DNA from: Vibrio sp. 99-70-13A1
GTDB taxonomy: Bacteria > Pseudomonadota > Gammaproteobacteria > Enterobacterales > Vibrionaceae
Assembly (NCBI RefSeq): GCF_013114625.1
Contig: NZ_VTXD01000005.1
Span: 1-64,000 of the forward strand
DNA length: 64,000 nt
Reading direction: 5' to 3'
Shown: piece by piece, positions 56,680 through 63,418 of the stretch
Layout of the letters: each line of letters opens with the position of its first letter
How positions within the stretch are numbered: position 1 is the first letter of the stretch
Translations under genes and position numbers: made by a program
Notes under the pieces: generated by a model
The model's database searches: none
Seen by the model: only the letters and a program-made list of their open reading frames with translations
What the model was told of the DNA's origin: nothing

Positions 56680-56966
56680 TACTTCATCAAGTGAAAATAC
56701 AATCTGAGTACCTTGATTCTATCATTGACGGTAAAAAGACTTTCGAAATTAGAAAAAATGACCGTGGTTATAGATTGGGTGACAGAGTTCGAATGTCCGA
56801 TGGTAAGCGTTATTTAATCGTTCATATTAAATACATTTCCGATTTCGAACAGAAAGAGAATTTCATCGTTTTCGCCTTTGATTGGATTCAAGGTGGACTC
56901 GAAGATATCCGCAAGCAACAAGAGGATGCGCCCGCAAAGGGCGCTGAATCTAAGGCTGACGTATGA
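56676..56966 (+). CDS. DUF3850 (ASCH/PUA-like) small protein
   Basis: This 96-residue protein has HQVKIQSEYLDSIIDGKKTFEIRKNDRGYRLGDRVRM, the core of DUF3850 with the conserved T-FEIRKNDR-Y-GD pattern. The family is related to ASCH RNA-binding folds and is common in phages. The C terminus carries the duplicated RKQQEDAPAKGAES tail. A possible role is RNA or modified-nucleotide binding, as inference. A GGAGG site within the previous gene serves its ATG. Confidence 0.82.
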   Translation: MILHQVKIQSEYLDSIIDGKKTFEIRKNDRGYRLGDRVRMSDGKRYLIVHIKYISDFEQKENFIVFAFDWIQGGLEDIRKQQEDAPAKGAESKADV

Positions 56967-57151
56967 GTCTAGATGCCTTGGGTTTATTTCTATTTGGTGC
57001 ATTTGCATTTCTTATGGGTAAAGACCATAACCCTAAAACCTTTGATTTTTCACTGAACGATTCAGGCGCATTGATTCTTGCCGTTTGGTCGTTAGTTGGT
57101 TGCTTTGGTTTTATCTTTAATTGGATTGAGATTGGAGGTGGTCACCAATGA
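56963..57151 (+). CDS. Two-span small membrane protein of the provirus
   Basis: This 62-residue protein has two hydrophobic stretches (ALGLFLFGAFAFLMG and SGALILAVWSLVGCFGFIFN). Start and stop each overlap neighbours by four bases. It directly precedes the replication initiator. Similar small membrane proteins in phage early operons may act in superinfection exclusion or host takeover, but nothing here shows which. Confidence 0.7.
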   Translation: MSLDALGLFLFGAFAFLMGKDHNPKTFDFSLNDSGALILAVWSLVGCFGFIFNWIEIGGGHQ

Positions 57152-58935
57152 ACCACCTTTACAAAGCGCATGACCCTCAGCCAGTTGGGGACTCGTTGAG
57201 TCCTCAAGATGTCGGTTATTGTGCGGCAGTCGTCCAAAATAACCAGAAAACACAAGAAAACATCGCCGCTCTCGAAAGCGGCTTTTTTGGGAGTGTTGAT
57301 AATTCTTGGCTAGAAAGTGAGCGTTCAAAGCTTAAAGCACAGGAGCAAATTCACTTTCATCAGTCGAAAGAAAATGCCGACATTTGGGAGTTGGTTCAGG
57401 CTAAAAAGTTAACGTTAATCACACCGGAGTATTTTGAAAACTCGGGGAAAATGGGTGATATACCTAGGCGCGAAGCGCACGCCATTGGCGTGAAAGACAT
57501 AGGCTTGTCAAAGGGCGCAAAAGTCCGACAAGGGAAAAGTCGCAAACAGATTGACCGTTTAATCACGCGTTCTCGCAAGTGTCAGCCTCGCCATAAGTCG
57601 CAAAGCACTTGTGCGGAAAACCATGACGTGATGTACAACAACGCGCCAAGCGCCAAAGAGAAAGGAAAATCTCGCGCTTTCTTGATGCACCGACCATGGT
57701 CTGAACAAATCAAGATGCAAATGATTTACCAGCCGCGCCCAAGTGAAGCACCAAGCGCCAATGATGGTGAGCGTTATACCGAAAAACTGACCTCAAGAGC
57801 CGTTCGCAAGATTTTCGAATCGGGTGCGTATGTCGCGGCATGTCATGGCGGGTTTAAAACCTTTTTGACCCTGACTTTTGATGACGTGCAGCGTGACCGA
57901 ATCTTTTCCGGTGAGATTACCCTCGGCGCTGAAGTCTCGCGCTTTCTGGATGGGGCGAAAAAGCTCTTTCAACGCGGGTTTACTGCCACCGTTCGCAGCA
58001 AACAAGACAACCATTCTCAGCAAAATATTGATGAATGCGAACACATGGAAATCATCGAAGGCAGCGCCGCGCCATTTCATTACATTTGGGTAGCAGAATG
58101 CCCAATGAATGAGGACGGTGAACCCAATCCCCATGTCCATATTTTATTGGATTGGGCGGTTGATAGAAGCGTATTTGATACGTGGGCGCAGCGCCTTGAA
58201 AATATCTGGGGGCATGGCTTTGCCAATCTGCAGCGCATCAAATTACCCAAAGCGGCGGGTTCGTACTTAATCAAAGCGGTCGGCTACGCGGCGAAAGGTG
58301 AAAATGCCAATCAAGGGCTGATTCGTGGCAATCGTTACAACATTGCGCAATGCTCGCGCGCTCCACAGTGGGAAGTACTCGCCGCCTTTGATGCCGACAA
58401 CATGGCAGCCATTATTAAAGAATGTGGCTACCGTTTGGAACGCTGGCGCAAACCGCTAGAAAAACAGGTGCGCCGCAAGCAATTTAAGCGTGACGAAGCC
58501 ATTCGAGCCAGTGCCATAGCGAAAGACAAAACCTCACAGAAATTCAAATTACAGCGACTTATCAAAACACTTGATAGTGAAATCCGCGACTACAAAAAAC
58601 AAATCCAAAGCCGTGGGGTATTTGCCCGGACGGATAACACGTTTTCAATCTGTTTTGAGGGCGACACTGCCAAAGAAAAAATGGATGAGTTTTTATTGTG
58701 GGCGCATGGCGCGCGCGATTGGTCAATGAACACCGACGATGTTGAGCTGGGCGACCTACGCGCCGCCGCCATCATGAAATATGACGCGGAATACCAGCGT
58801 TTTCTCTATAGCCGCGCCAATTGGCAATCCCAAATTCACCAAGAATTGCCACCACAACATGATGATTTAGACGCATTGAAAAGCCACCATTTAGAGCTGG
58901 TCGAACACTATTACATCACCAAAAAACACGATTAA
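57148..58935 (+). CDS. HUH-family replication initiation protein (rolling-circle type)
   Basis: The 595-residue protein should nick the phage origin and start rolling-circle replication, as P12 does in PM2. Motif I is FLTLTFDD at 239-246, the metal motif is HVH at 329-331 in NPHVHILLDW, and motif III is YLIKAVGYAAK with Tyr373 and Tyr380 (either could be catalytic, two-tyrosine gpA style). Around 235 residues precede motif I, with basic stretches and possible Cys. The C-terminal 150 residues are charged and helical. GGAGG precedes its start within the upstream gene. Base composition becomes noticeably richer in G+C from about 57.6 kb. Confidence 0.85.
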   Translation: MNHLYKAHDPQPVGDSLSPQDVGYCAAVVQNNQKTQENIAALESGFFGSVDNSWLESERSKLKAQEQIHFHQSKENADIWELVQAKKLTLITPEYFENSGKMGDIPRREAHAIGVKDIGLSKGAKVRQGKSRKQIDRLITRSRKCQPRHKSQSTCAENHDVMYNNAPSAKEKGKSRAFLMHRPWSEQIKMQMIYQPRPSEAPSANDGERYTEKLTSRAVRKIFESGAYVAACHGGFKTFLTLTFDDVQRDRIFSGEITLGAEVSRFLDGAKKLFQRGFTATVRSKQDNHSQQNIDECEHMEIIEGSAAPFHYIWVAECPMNEDGEPNPHVHILLDWAVDRSVFDTWAQRLENIWGHGFANLQRIKLPKAAGSYLIKAVGYAAKGENANQGLIRGNRYNIAQCSRAPQWEVLAAFDADNMAAIIKECGYRLERWRKPLEKQVRRKQFKRDEAIRASAIAKDKTSQKFKLQRLIKTLDSEIRDYKKQIQSRGVFARTDNTFSICFEGDTAKEKMDEFLLWAHGARDWSMNTDDVELGDLRAAAIMKYDAEYQRFLYSRANWQSQIHQELPPQHDDLDALKSHHLELVEHYYITKKHD

Positions 58936-59003
58936 CCCCACTTGGGGCTTGCTTGCACGGATTTTAAAAACACTCAATTTAGGCTAGGAAAAGGAAAACC
59001 AAC

Positions 59004-59186
59004 ATGGAAAAAGCAACACAGATTACCGAACAGCTTGAGAAAGAAGTCGAAACCGCGTCAAAGAACCCGTTCGCAAGCAAAATCATGTCTCCACTGCGTT
59101 TGTTCTTGGTGTGGATGAAACTCAACAATCAGCGAATGGCGGAATTAGAACGCCAATTCAATGAGCGTTTGCAGCATGGCGAGTAA
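59004..59186 (+). CDS. Small provirus protein
   Basis: The 60-residue protein is mostly helical and amphipathic (MEKATQITEQLEKEVETASK, then PLRLFLVWMKLNNQRMAELERQF). AAAGGAAAA precedes the ATG. It overlaps the next gene. I do not recognise it; a short coiled-coil or regulator is possible. Confidence 0.6.
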   Translation: MEKATQITEQLEKEVETASKNPFASKIMSPLRLFLVWMKLNNQRMAELERQFNERLQHGE

Positions 59187-59640
59187 AAACCCTGTTAAAG
59201 GGTTTATTCGTTGTCACATGCCGGACTGTGGCGCAATCGCCACGGTTCACGCCGTGGGTGAACATCGAATCGTCACCGAAGGTAGCCCGCCCAAAAACAA
59301 ACGTAATACGGGGCGACTCTATTACAACTGTCCTTGCTGCGGCTTTCAGCAAGGTAAAGGCGCGACTTTCCAAGCGCATATTGAAAGCAACATGAAACCG
59401 ACCAAAGCCGAGCTTAAACCGCTTGAAGCCTTGCCGAACAAGGAAACACAAAGCGACCCTGTAACGCCAGTTAAACCAGAATCGAAACCGTTAGATAAGC
59501 CGCCAGTTGTGGCTAATGACAATCCGCCCGAGCCTTTAAAAACAAGGCTTGAAGCGGCTAAACCTTACTTTTATGGATTGCTCGCACTGATTGGGCTTTT
59601 CTTGATACTCAATAAAAAGGACACCTCCGCACATGGATAA
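59161..59640 (+). CDS. Zinc-ribbon, single-span membrane protein of the provirus
   Basis: The 159-residue protein has an N-terminal cysteine module, RCHMPDCG and NCPCCGFQQGKG (near residues 17-24 and 55-66), that suits a zinc ribbon. A Lys/Pro/Glu-rich linker (about 85-130) and a C-terminal span PYFYGLLALIGLFLILN follow. The start may be the ATG at 59161 or 59176; neither has a good site. The linker and terminal anchor look like a structural or membrane-tethering protein. The function is unknown. Confidence 0.65.
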   Translation: MSVCSMASKNPVKGFIRCHMPDCGAIATVHAVGEHRIVTEGSPPKNKRNTGRLYYNCPCCGFQQGKGATFQAHIESNMKPTKAELKPLEALPNKETQSDPVTPVKPESKPLDKPPVVANDNPPEPLKTRLEAAKPYFYGLLALIGLFLILNKKDTSAHG

Positions 59641-60109
59641 ACCAGACAACACCGAGCTTGAAGCTGAAAACCAAGCCGTTCACACCGTCGCCGCGAACGA
59701 TGACAATTATAACGCCGCGTTTGATGATTTAGACGCTATGGATAAACAAACCCAAGGCACTGAAGCCGCCAATGATGATGAAGCCGAGCCGCCAGTCGAT
59801 AGCGCCGCCGTAGTCGGAATGGTCGGCATGGGCTTATTCATGTCGGAGCAATTCATTTCCGGCTCGGCGGGCGTGGAATTTACCTTTGATGAGAAAGCCA
59901 AAGAGAAGTTCTTAGAATCCAGTGGACCACTGATTGAAAAGTACGGCTTAACGTGGCTTACGTGGTTTGAGAACTACAAAGAAGAAATCATGTTTGGTGT
60001 CGCGGCGGTTGGTCTTGGCTATTCCGGTATTAACAGCATTAAACGACTTCAAGCCCTACAGGAAAAGGAGGCGGCGAACGATGCCGAAACAGAAAAAGCC
60101 GCCGCTTAG
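59633..60109 (+). CDS. Provirus membrane protein with acidic N terminus
   Basis: The 158-residue protein has an acidic Asp/Glu-rich N terminus (about 1-55) and two hydrophobic stretches (AAVVGMVGMGLFMSEQF near 58 and IMFGVAAVGLGYSGINSI near 118). A charged tail follows. It overlaps the ATPase gene by 29 bases in another frame. Its location just before the packaging ATPase suits a virion membrane protein. No family was recognised. Confidence 0.65.
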   Translation: MDKPDNTELEAENQAVHTVAANDDNYNAAFDDLDAMDKQTQGTEAANDDEAEPPVDSAAVVGMVGMGLFMSEQFISGSAGVEFTFDEKAKEKFLESSGPLIEKYGLTWLTWFENYKEEIMFGVAAVGLGYSGINSIKRLQALQEKEAANDAETEKAAA

Positions 60110-60803
60110 ATTACCCATGCCAGTTAACAGCAACACGGCATTAAACGCCGAGCATGTTGTCTACATTGGCACAACGGGCAGCGGGAAAACCACCGCGGTT
60201 AAGAAGCTAGGATTGATTCCCAAGAAAAGCCAAGTGGCGTTCTTTGACCCGTATCAGAACTACGCAGGCACAACCTTTCAAGGTCAGAAAGTAAAAGCGT
60301 TCACCGAGTTTGGCGCGTTCGCTCGCGCCTTAGTGGCGGCGCGTAAAAAAAGAACGGGCTTTAAGCTGGCGCTGGTTAAGGAAGCCAACGCCGAAAACCT
60401 CGAAGTCTTTGCCTCTATCGTGTGGAGCTGCGGCGATGGAAACAAACCGCCGCTGTATGTCGCCATTGAAGAGCTTGCCAGCACCGTGGAAACCACGGGC
60501 AAACTGAAAGGCAAATCGGGCGAGCTGTGGCGCGGTGGTCGCCAGTTTGGGCTAATCGTTCATTCGATGTTCCAGCGAACGCAAGAAGTACCCAAAACCG
60601 TGAGCAGCCAATCACCGACTTGGTGGGTGGGCGGCTTGTCTTCCATGGCAGACGCCACCTATATCGCCAAACAAAAGGAGCATGATATAAGCGAATTAGT
60701 GGCACTTAAAACCGCTAAAACCAATAACGGCGTGGCTCAATACGTGCTGTTTCGGGATGGGATTGGCAACATCGAACGCGGTGAAATCAATTGTAATCCT
60801 TAG
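60081..60803 (+). CDS. Packaging ATPase, FtsK/HerA-A32 type (PM2 P9-like)
   Basis: The 240-residue ATPase would drive genome translocation into the capsid at a vertex. Walker A is GTTGSGKT at 30-37, Walker B-type strand is PLYVAIEEL, and near the C terminus RQFGLIVHSMFQRTQEVPKTVSSQS has the Gln-containing sensor and A32-like spacing. The size is close to PM2 P9. The start at 60081 has AGGAGG ten bases upstream; a longer frame from 59967 lacks one and would overlap the previous gene further. No membrane span is present, unlike Zot of filamentous phages. Confidence 0.8.
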   Translation: MPKQKKPPLRLPMPVNSNTALNAEHVVYIGTTGSGKTTAVKKLGLIPKKSQVAFFDPYQNYAGTTFQGQKVKAFTEFGAFARALVAARKKRTGFKLALVKEANAENLEVFASIVWSCGDGNKPPLYVAIEELASTVETTGKLKGKSGELWRGGRQFGLIVHSMFQRTQEVPKTVSSQSPTWWVGGLSSMADATYIAKQKEHDISELVALKTAKTNNGVAQYVLFRDGIGNIERGEINCNP

Positions 60804-60807
60804 CTCA

Positions 60808-60848
60808 AAGCCTAATAGGTTAAACCCCAAGCCTATTAGGTTAACCCC
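60808..60848 (+). promoter_or_regulatory. Tandem repeat with paired palindromes before the capsid operon
   Basis: Two 20-21-base direct repeats stand in the 116-base gap after the ATPase. Each contains CCTAWTAGG (60811-60819 and 60832-60840, mutual inverses) followed by GGTT(A)AACCCC. The palindrome centres are 21 bases apart, two DNA turns on one face. This suits a regulator operator for the capsid operon. Confidence 0.55.
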
Positions 60849-60919
60849 TCTGTTTAATTTTCTTATTTCCTCCAACACTGAAAGCCGTTCCTAACACATC
60901 AACCAAATGGAAAGGCTAC

Positions 60920-61057
60920 ATGAAACTATCAAAAAGCACTGTTGTACCCATGCTAGTGACGGCAACGTTAACACTGGCAATTTTGGCGACCATCAACAAC
61001 GTGTCGGCGCTCGGCGTGGTGAAAGACACGGTTAATGGTAATAAGGGGTGGTTCTAA
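60920..61057 (+). CDS. Tiny single-span membrane protein of the provirus
   Basis: The 45-residue protein starts MKLSKSTVVPMLVTATLTLAIL, a membrane span, followed by INNVSALGVVKDTVNG. GGAAAGG precedes the ATG. It ends three bases before the capsid gene. In PM2, small membrane proteins such as P3 sit beside the capsid gene, so a virion-membrane role is likely. Confidence 0.75.
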   Translation: MKLSKSTVVPMLVTATLTLAILATINNVSALGVVKDTVNGNKGWF

Positions 61058-61059
61058 TT

Positions 61060-61896
61060 ATGGAAATGATGACGACTCCTTTTAACCCGCGTCCTCGCGA
61101 ACTTGACCCTGTTGAAGGTGTGAATTGGGGCAACCAAGCCACATTACGCATTGTGACGGGTCCTACTTACCAAAACATTGAGTTAGTGACCGACATTCTT
61201 GACCCTGCCGACATTGAGCGCGTGACGCTGAAGTTAAACGGTAAAGAAATCATCGGCGTGACTGGTCAGGACTTGGTGGACTTCCAAGAGCACCGCAAAC
61301 AATTCACTCAAGCTGGACGTTACATCATTCCGTTTTCTGATTTATCACTGCGCACCAAAGCGGGCGTTCGTACTGGCGAACTGGTCACGCTGCAAGGTGA
61401 AATCTGGATGGTTTACATTCAGCTGAAAGCCAAAGCCGCTGGCATTAACGCGCCAAGCATCAAAGCTCGCGCTCATACGACTGCCGCGCAATCTCGCCGT
61501 ATTTACTTACCGCGTCTTTACTCGCTGACTTGGTTTGCTGCCGCAGCTGGTCGAACGCCGTTTGATTTTGCCGAGCGTTCGCCGTTCTTATCACTCAAGC
61601 GTATTCACTTTAAAGACCCAACGATTGAACGTGTCCGTGTGATGCGTGATGAGCGCGAAGAAATCAACGTATCAAAAGTCGATAACGCCTTTGACTTGGC
61701 GATTGCTGGTCTTGAGCAAAACAAAGATTGGTTCACGCTCGATTTCATTCGCACAGGTTTTGGTGTGGAAGGTCGTTTGCCAACGAACGCCGCCAACCAA
61801 CTTCAATTTGAGTTAGATAAATCCAGCTCAGGCAGCGTGTCTGTGATTATCGAAGCCATTGAACAAGTGGGCGAGATTAACCCGCAAGCGGCATAG
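61060..61896 (+). CDS. Major capsid protein, probable double jelly-roll (PM2 P2-like)
   Basis: The 278-residue protein is close in size to PM2 P2 (269). From memory of P2, matching patterns are VTGPTYQNIELV with DPADIERVTLKLNGKEI (P2: GQTYEVIDL with SQIKNVRVELDGR) and FDLAIAGLEQNKDWFTLDFIR (P2: YGKAVLDNTYTIDFM). The C-terminal LQFELDKSSSGSVSVIIEAI (P2: LRLKIDSTMDEQAEIIVEYM) also matches. The chain is beta-rich with no cysteines or transmembrane span. AAGGGG lies ten bases before the ATG at 61060. It is the best single marker of a tailless icosahedral virus. The fold is inferred, not computed. Confidence 0.75.
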   Translation: MEMMTTPFNPRPRELDPVEGVNWGNQATLRIVTGPTYQNIELVTDILDPADIERVTLKLNGKEIIGVTGQDLVDFQEHRKQFTQAGRYIIPFSDLSLRTKAGVRTGELVTLQGEIWMVYIQLKAKAAGINAPSIKARAHTTAAQSRRIYLPRLYSLTWFAAAAGRTPFDFAERSPFLSLKRIHFKDPTIERVRVMRDEREEINVSKVDNAFDLAIAGLEQNKDWFTLDFIRTGFGVEGRLPTNAANQLQFELDKSSSGSVSVIIEAIEQVGEINPQAA

Positions 61897-61904
61897 GTGA
61901 ATCT

Positions 61905-62234
61905 ATGGATTGGTTTAACAATTTACTGGAAACGGGCGGCGAGCTGATTGGCGGCGCGGTCGATGCAGTGGGCGAAATTGCCAGCGATGCCATTGGCGAT
62001 GCGGGTGATTTGGTGAGTTCGGTACTCGATAACAAGCTTCAACAAGAAGCCAACCGCGCGGTGTCGTCAGACCCTAGCGCGCATCGAGCACTGATAAATC
62101 AATATCAGCAACCTAATGGCGATGTGGTGTATCCATCACAATCTCAGCCTAACTATGTGCTGTATGCCTCCATCGGTGGTGGCTTCCTAATCTTGGCGGG
62201 TGCGGTTTACCTAGCCATGAAAAAAGGGGGTTAA
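61905..62234 (+). CDS. Provirus virion-type membrane protein
   Basis: The 109-residue protein has a Gly/Ala-rich acidic amphipathic N-terminal part (ELIGGAVDAVGEIASDAIGDAGDLVSSVL), a Gln-rich middle and one C-terminal span YVLYASIGGGFLILAGAVYLAMKK. That is the typical layout of minor membrane proteins in tailless membrane phages. It is unnamed and lies eight bases after the capsid gene. Confidence 0.7.
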   Translation: MDWFNNLLETGGELIGGAVDAVGEIASDAIGDAGDLVSSVLDNKLQQEANRAVSSDPSAHRALINQYQQPNGDVVYPSQSQPNYVLYASIGGGFLILAGAVYLAMKKGG

Positions 62235-62235
62235 C

Positions 62236-62382
62236 GTGCCATTAGTATTGATTCCGATTGCACTGGCGGGCGGCTTAGGTGTTTGGGGCGGCTTTGCCAT
62301 CAGTGAAGGGACGAAACGCCTTTCATGGTTAATGGCGCTGGCGCTGTTTGCCTTTGGTCTATTCAAAATGGGAGTGATTTAG
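62236..62382 (+). CDS. Small two-span membrane protein (GTG start)
   Basis: This 48-residue protein, starting with GTG at 62236, has two short hydrophobic segments (LVLIPIALAGGLGVWGGFAI and WLMALALFAFGLFKMG). GGGGG lies just upstream. It is bounded by the preceding and following genes with no gap of more than one base, which is the reason for calling it. Confidence 0.7.
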   Translation: MPLVLIPIALAGGLGVWGGFAISEGTKRLSWLMALALFAFGLFKMGVI

Positions 62383-62598
62383 ATGCTACCAGGTCTAGGG
62401 GCTTTATCGAATAGCGGCTCAATGCCAATCACGGGTGGCGCGGCTACCGCGACCGCCACCAATACTACTCACGCAGGGCAAAACGTGGGCGGGATTAACA
62501 TGGGGGCAAGCAATCGCGGCGGCAGCCCGGTGAGCCCCATGCTGATTGTTGGGGTGGTTGTGGTGCTGATTGGCGCAGTGGTGGTACTCAAAAAATGA
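62383..62598 (+). CDS. Small C-anchored membrane protein of the provirus
   Basis: The 71-residue protein has a Gly/Thr/Asn-rich N-terminal half with ATNTTHAGQNVGGINMGASNRGG and a C-terminal span LIVGVVVVLIGAVVVLKK. It starts directly after the stop codon of the previous gene. The NTTH-Gln-Asn-Gly motif recurs in the protein two genes downstream. It is probably a virion membrane or spike-anchor component. Confidence 0.68.
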   Translation: MLPGLGALSNSGSMPITGGAATATATNTTHAGQNVGGINMGASNRGGSPVSPMLIVGVVVVLIGAVVVLKK

Positions 62599-62966
62599 TT
62601 GAATTGGTTTCTGATAATCCCAACGCGTTAAAGCGTTTAAGAGTGGCGTTTCGCGCTTGCCCTAAAGACTTTGACCTTCTGAAAAGTGAAGTGAAAGCGG
62701 GGCGTGTCAGCGTTTACGAACTCACTGGCGATAGTTACCGCGTCACCGTGGCGGGTGAAATTGACGGCGATTCTTACTTCTTATGGGGCGTATCAGGTCG
62801 TGGGGTTATTCCTGCTATGCGAGAACTCAAAGTCTACGTCAAAGAATGCGGCTTAACGTCCATCAGCGCAGAAACCTATTTTCCTTTGGTGGCAAAACTA
62901 TGTCGCCGCTTGAGTACTGAGGAAACGGAGCGCGGGGAAGTGACGCGCATGGAAATGAGAGTGTAA
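62595..62966 (+). CDS. Provirus protein of unknown function
   Basis: The 123-residue protein is soluble with mixed charge and no recognised domain. It overlaps the previous gene by four bases (ATGA). The section DSYRVTVAGEIDGDSYFLWGVSGRG suggests beta strands, followed by the helices AMRELKVYVKECG and FPLVAKLCRRLS. A fold such as a small acetyltransferase is imaginable but not supported. Confidence 0.6.
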   Translation: MIELVSDNPNALKRLRVAFRACPKDFDLLKSEVKAGRVSVYELTGDSYRVTVAGEIDGDSYFLWGVSGRGVIPAMRELKVYVKECGLTSISAETYFPLVAKLCRRLSTEETERGEVTRMEMRV

Positions 62967-62968
62967 TC

Positions 62969-63418
62969 ATGGGCGGTAAGTCTAAATCGAGTAACACAAC
63001 ACACACCACCAATGTCAGCGGTCAGAATGCCATTAGTGGTGACAACTTAGGGACAGCCATCAGTGGGGTGAATGGCTCAACCATCAATGTGCAAGCGACT
63101 GACCACGGCGCAGTAGAAGGGGCATTAATGCTCGGCGGTGAAATTGTTCACGTTGCTAACGCCATGCATCAAACCAATACCCAATTTGCCAGCGGTGTCC
63201 TTGAAGAGTTCAGCACCTCCAATAGCGAAAACTTACAAATGATGGCGGGATTGGCCGGTAACCAAGCCGCGCAAAATACCCAAAGCCTCAATGCGGTGAT
63301 GGAGCTTGCCAAATTCAACCAAGACGGCGGACAAACCAAGCAAAGTGAGTTGAATCTCTACTTATTGATGTTTGTTGCCATGGTCTTGGGCTTTGTCACT
63401 TATAAGGCGGTGCGCTAA
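62969..63418 (+). CDS. C-anchored virion-type protein with Asn/Gly/Thr-rich N terminus
   Basis: The 149-residue protein begins MGGKSKSSNTTHTTNVSGQN and is rich in Asn, Gly and Thr through residue 50. A helical, Gln-rich middle follows, then a C-terminal span YLLMFVAMVLGFVTYKAV. The N-terminal repeats resemble spike or tail-fibre trimer segments. Its stop overlaps the start of the next gene (TAATG). Confidence 0.65.
   Translation: MGGKSKSSNTTHTTNVSGQNAISGDNLGTAISGVNGSTINVQATDHGAVEGALMLGGEIVHVANAMHQTNTQFASGVLEEFSTSNSENLQMMAGLAGNQAAQNTQSLNAVMELAKFNQDGGQTKQSELNLYLLMFVAMVLGFVTYKAVR

Noticed and set aside
58930..58950. Terminator after the replication initiator
   Set aside because: CCCC/GGGG with a four-base loop has only a 4-bp stem and no T run. 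It is at best a weak pause.
59967..60080. Longer start for the packaging ATPase
   Set aside because: The upstream extension has no ribosome-binding site and would overlap the previous gene by 143 bases. AGGAGG serves the ATG at 60081.
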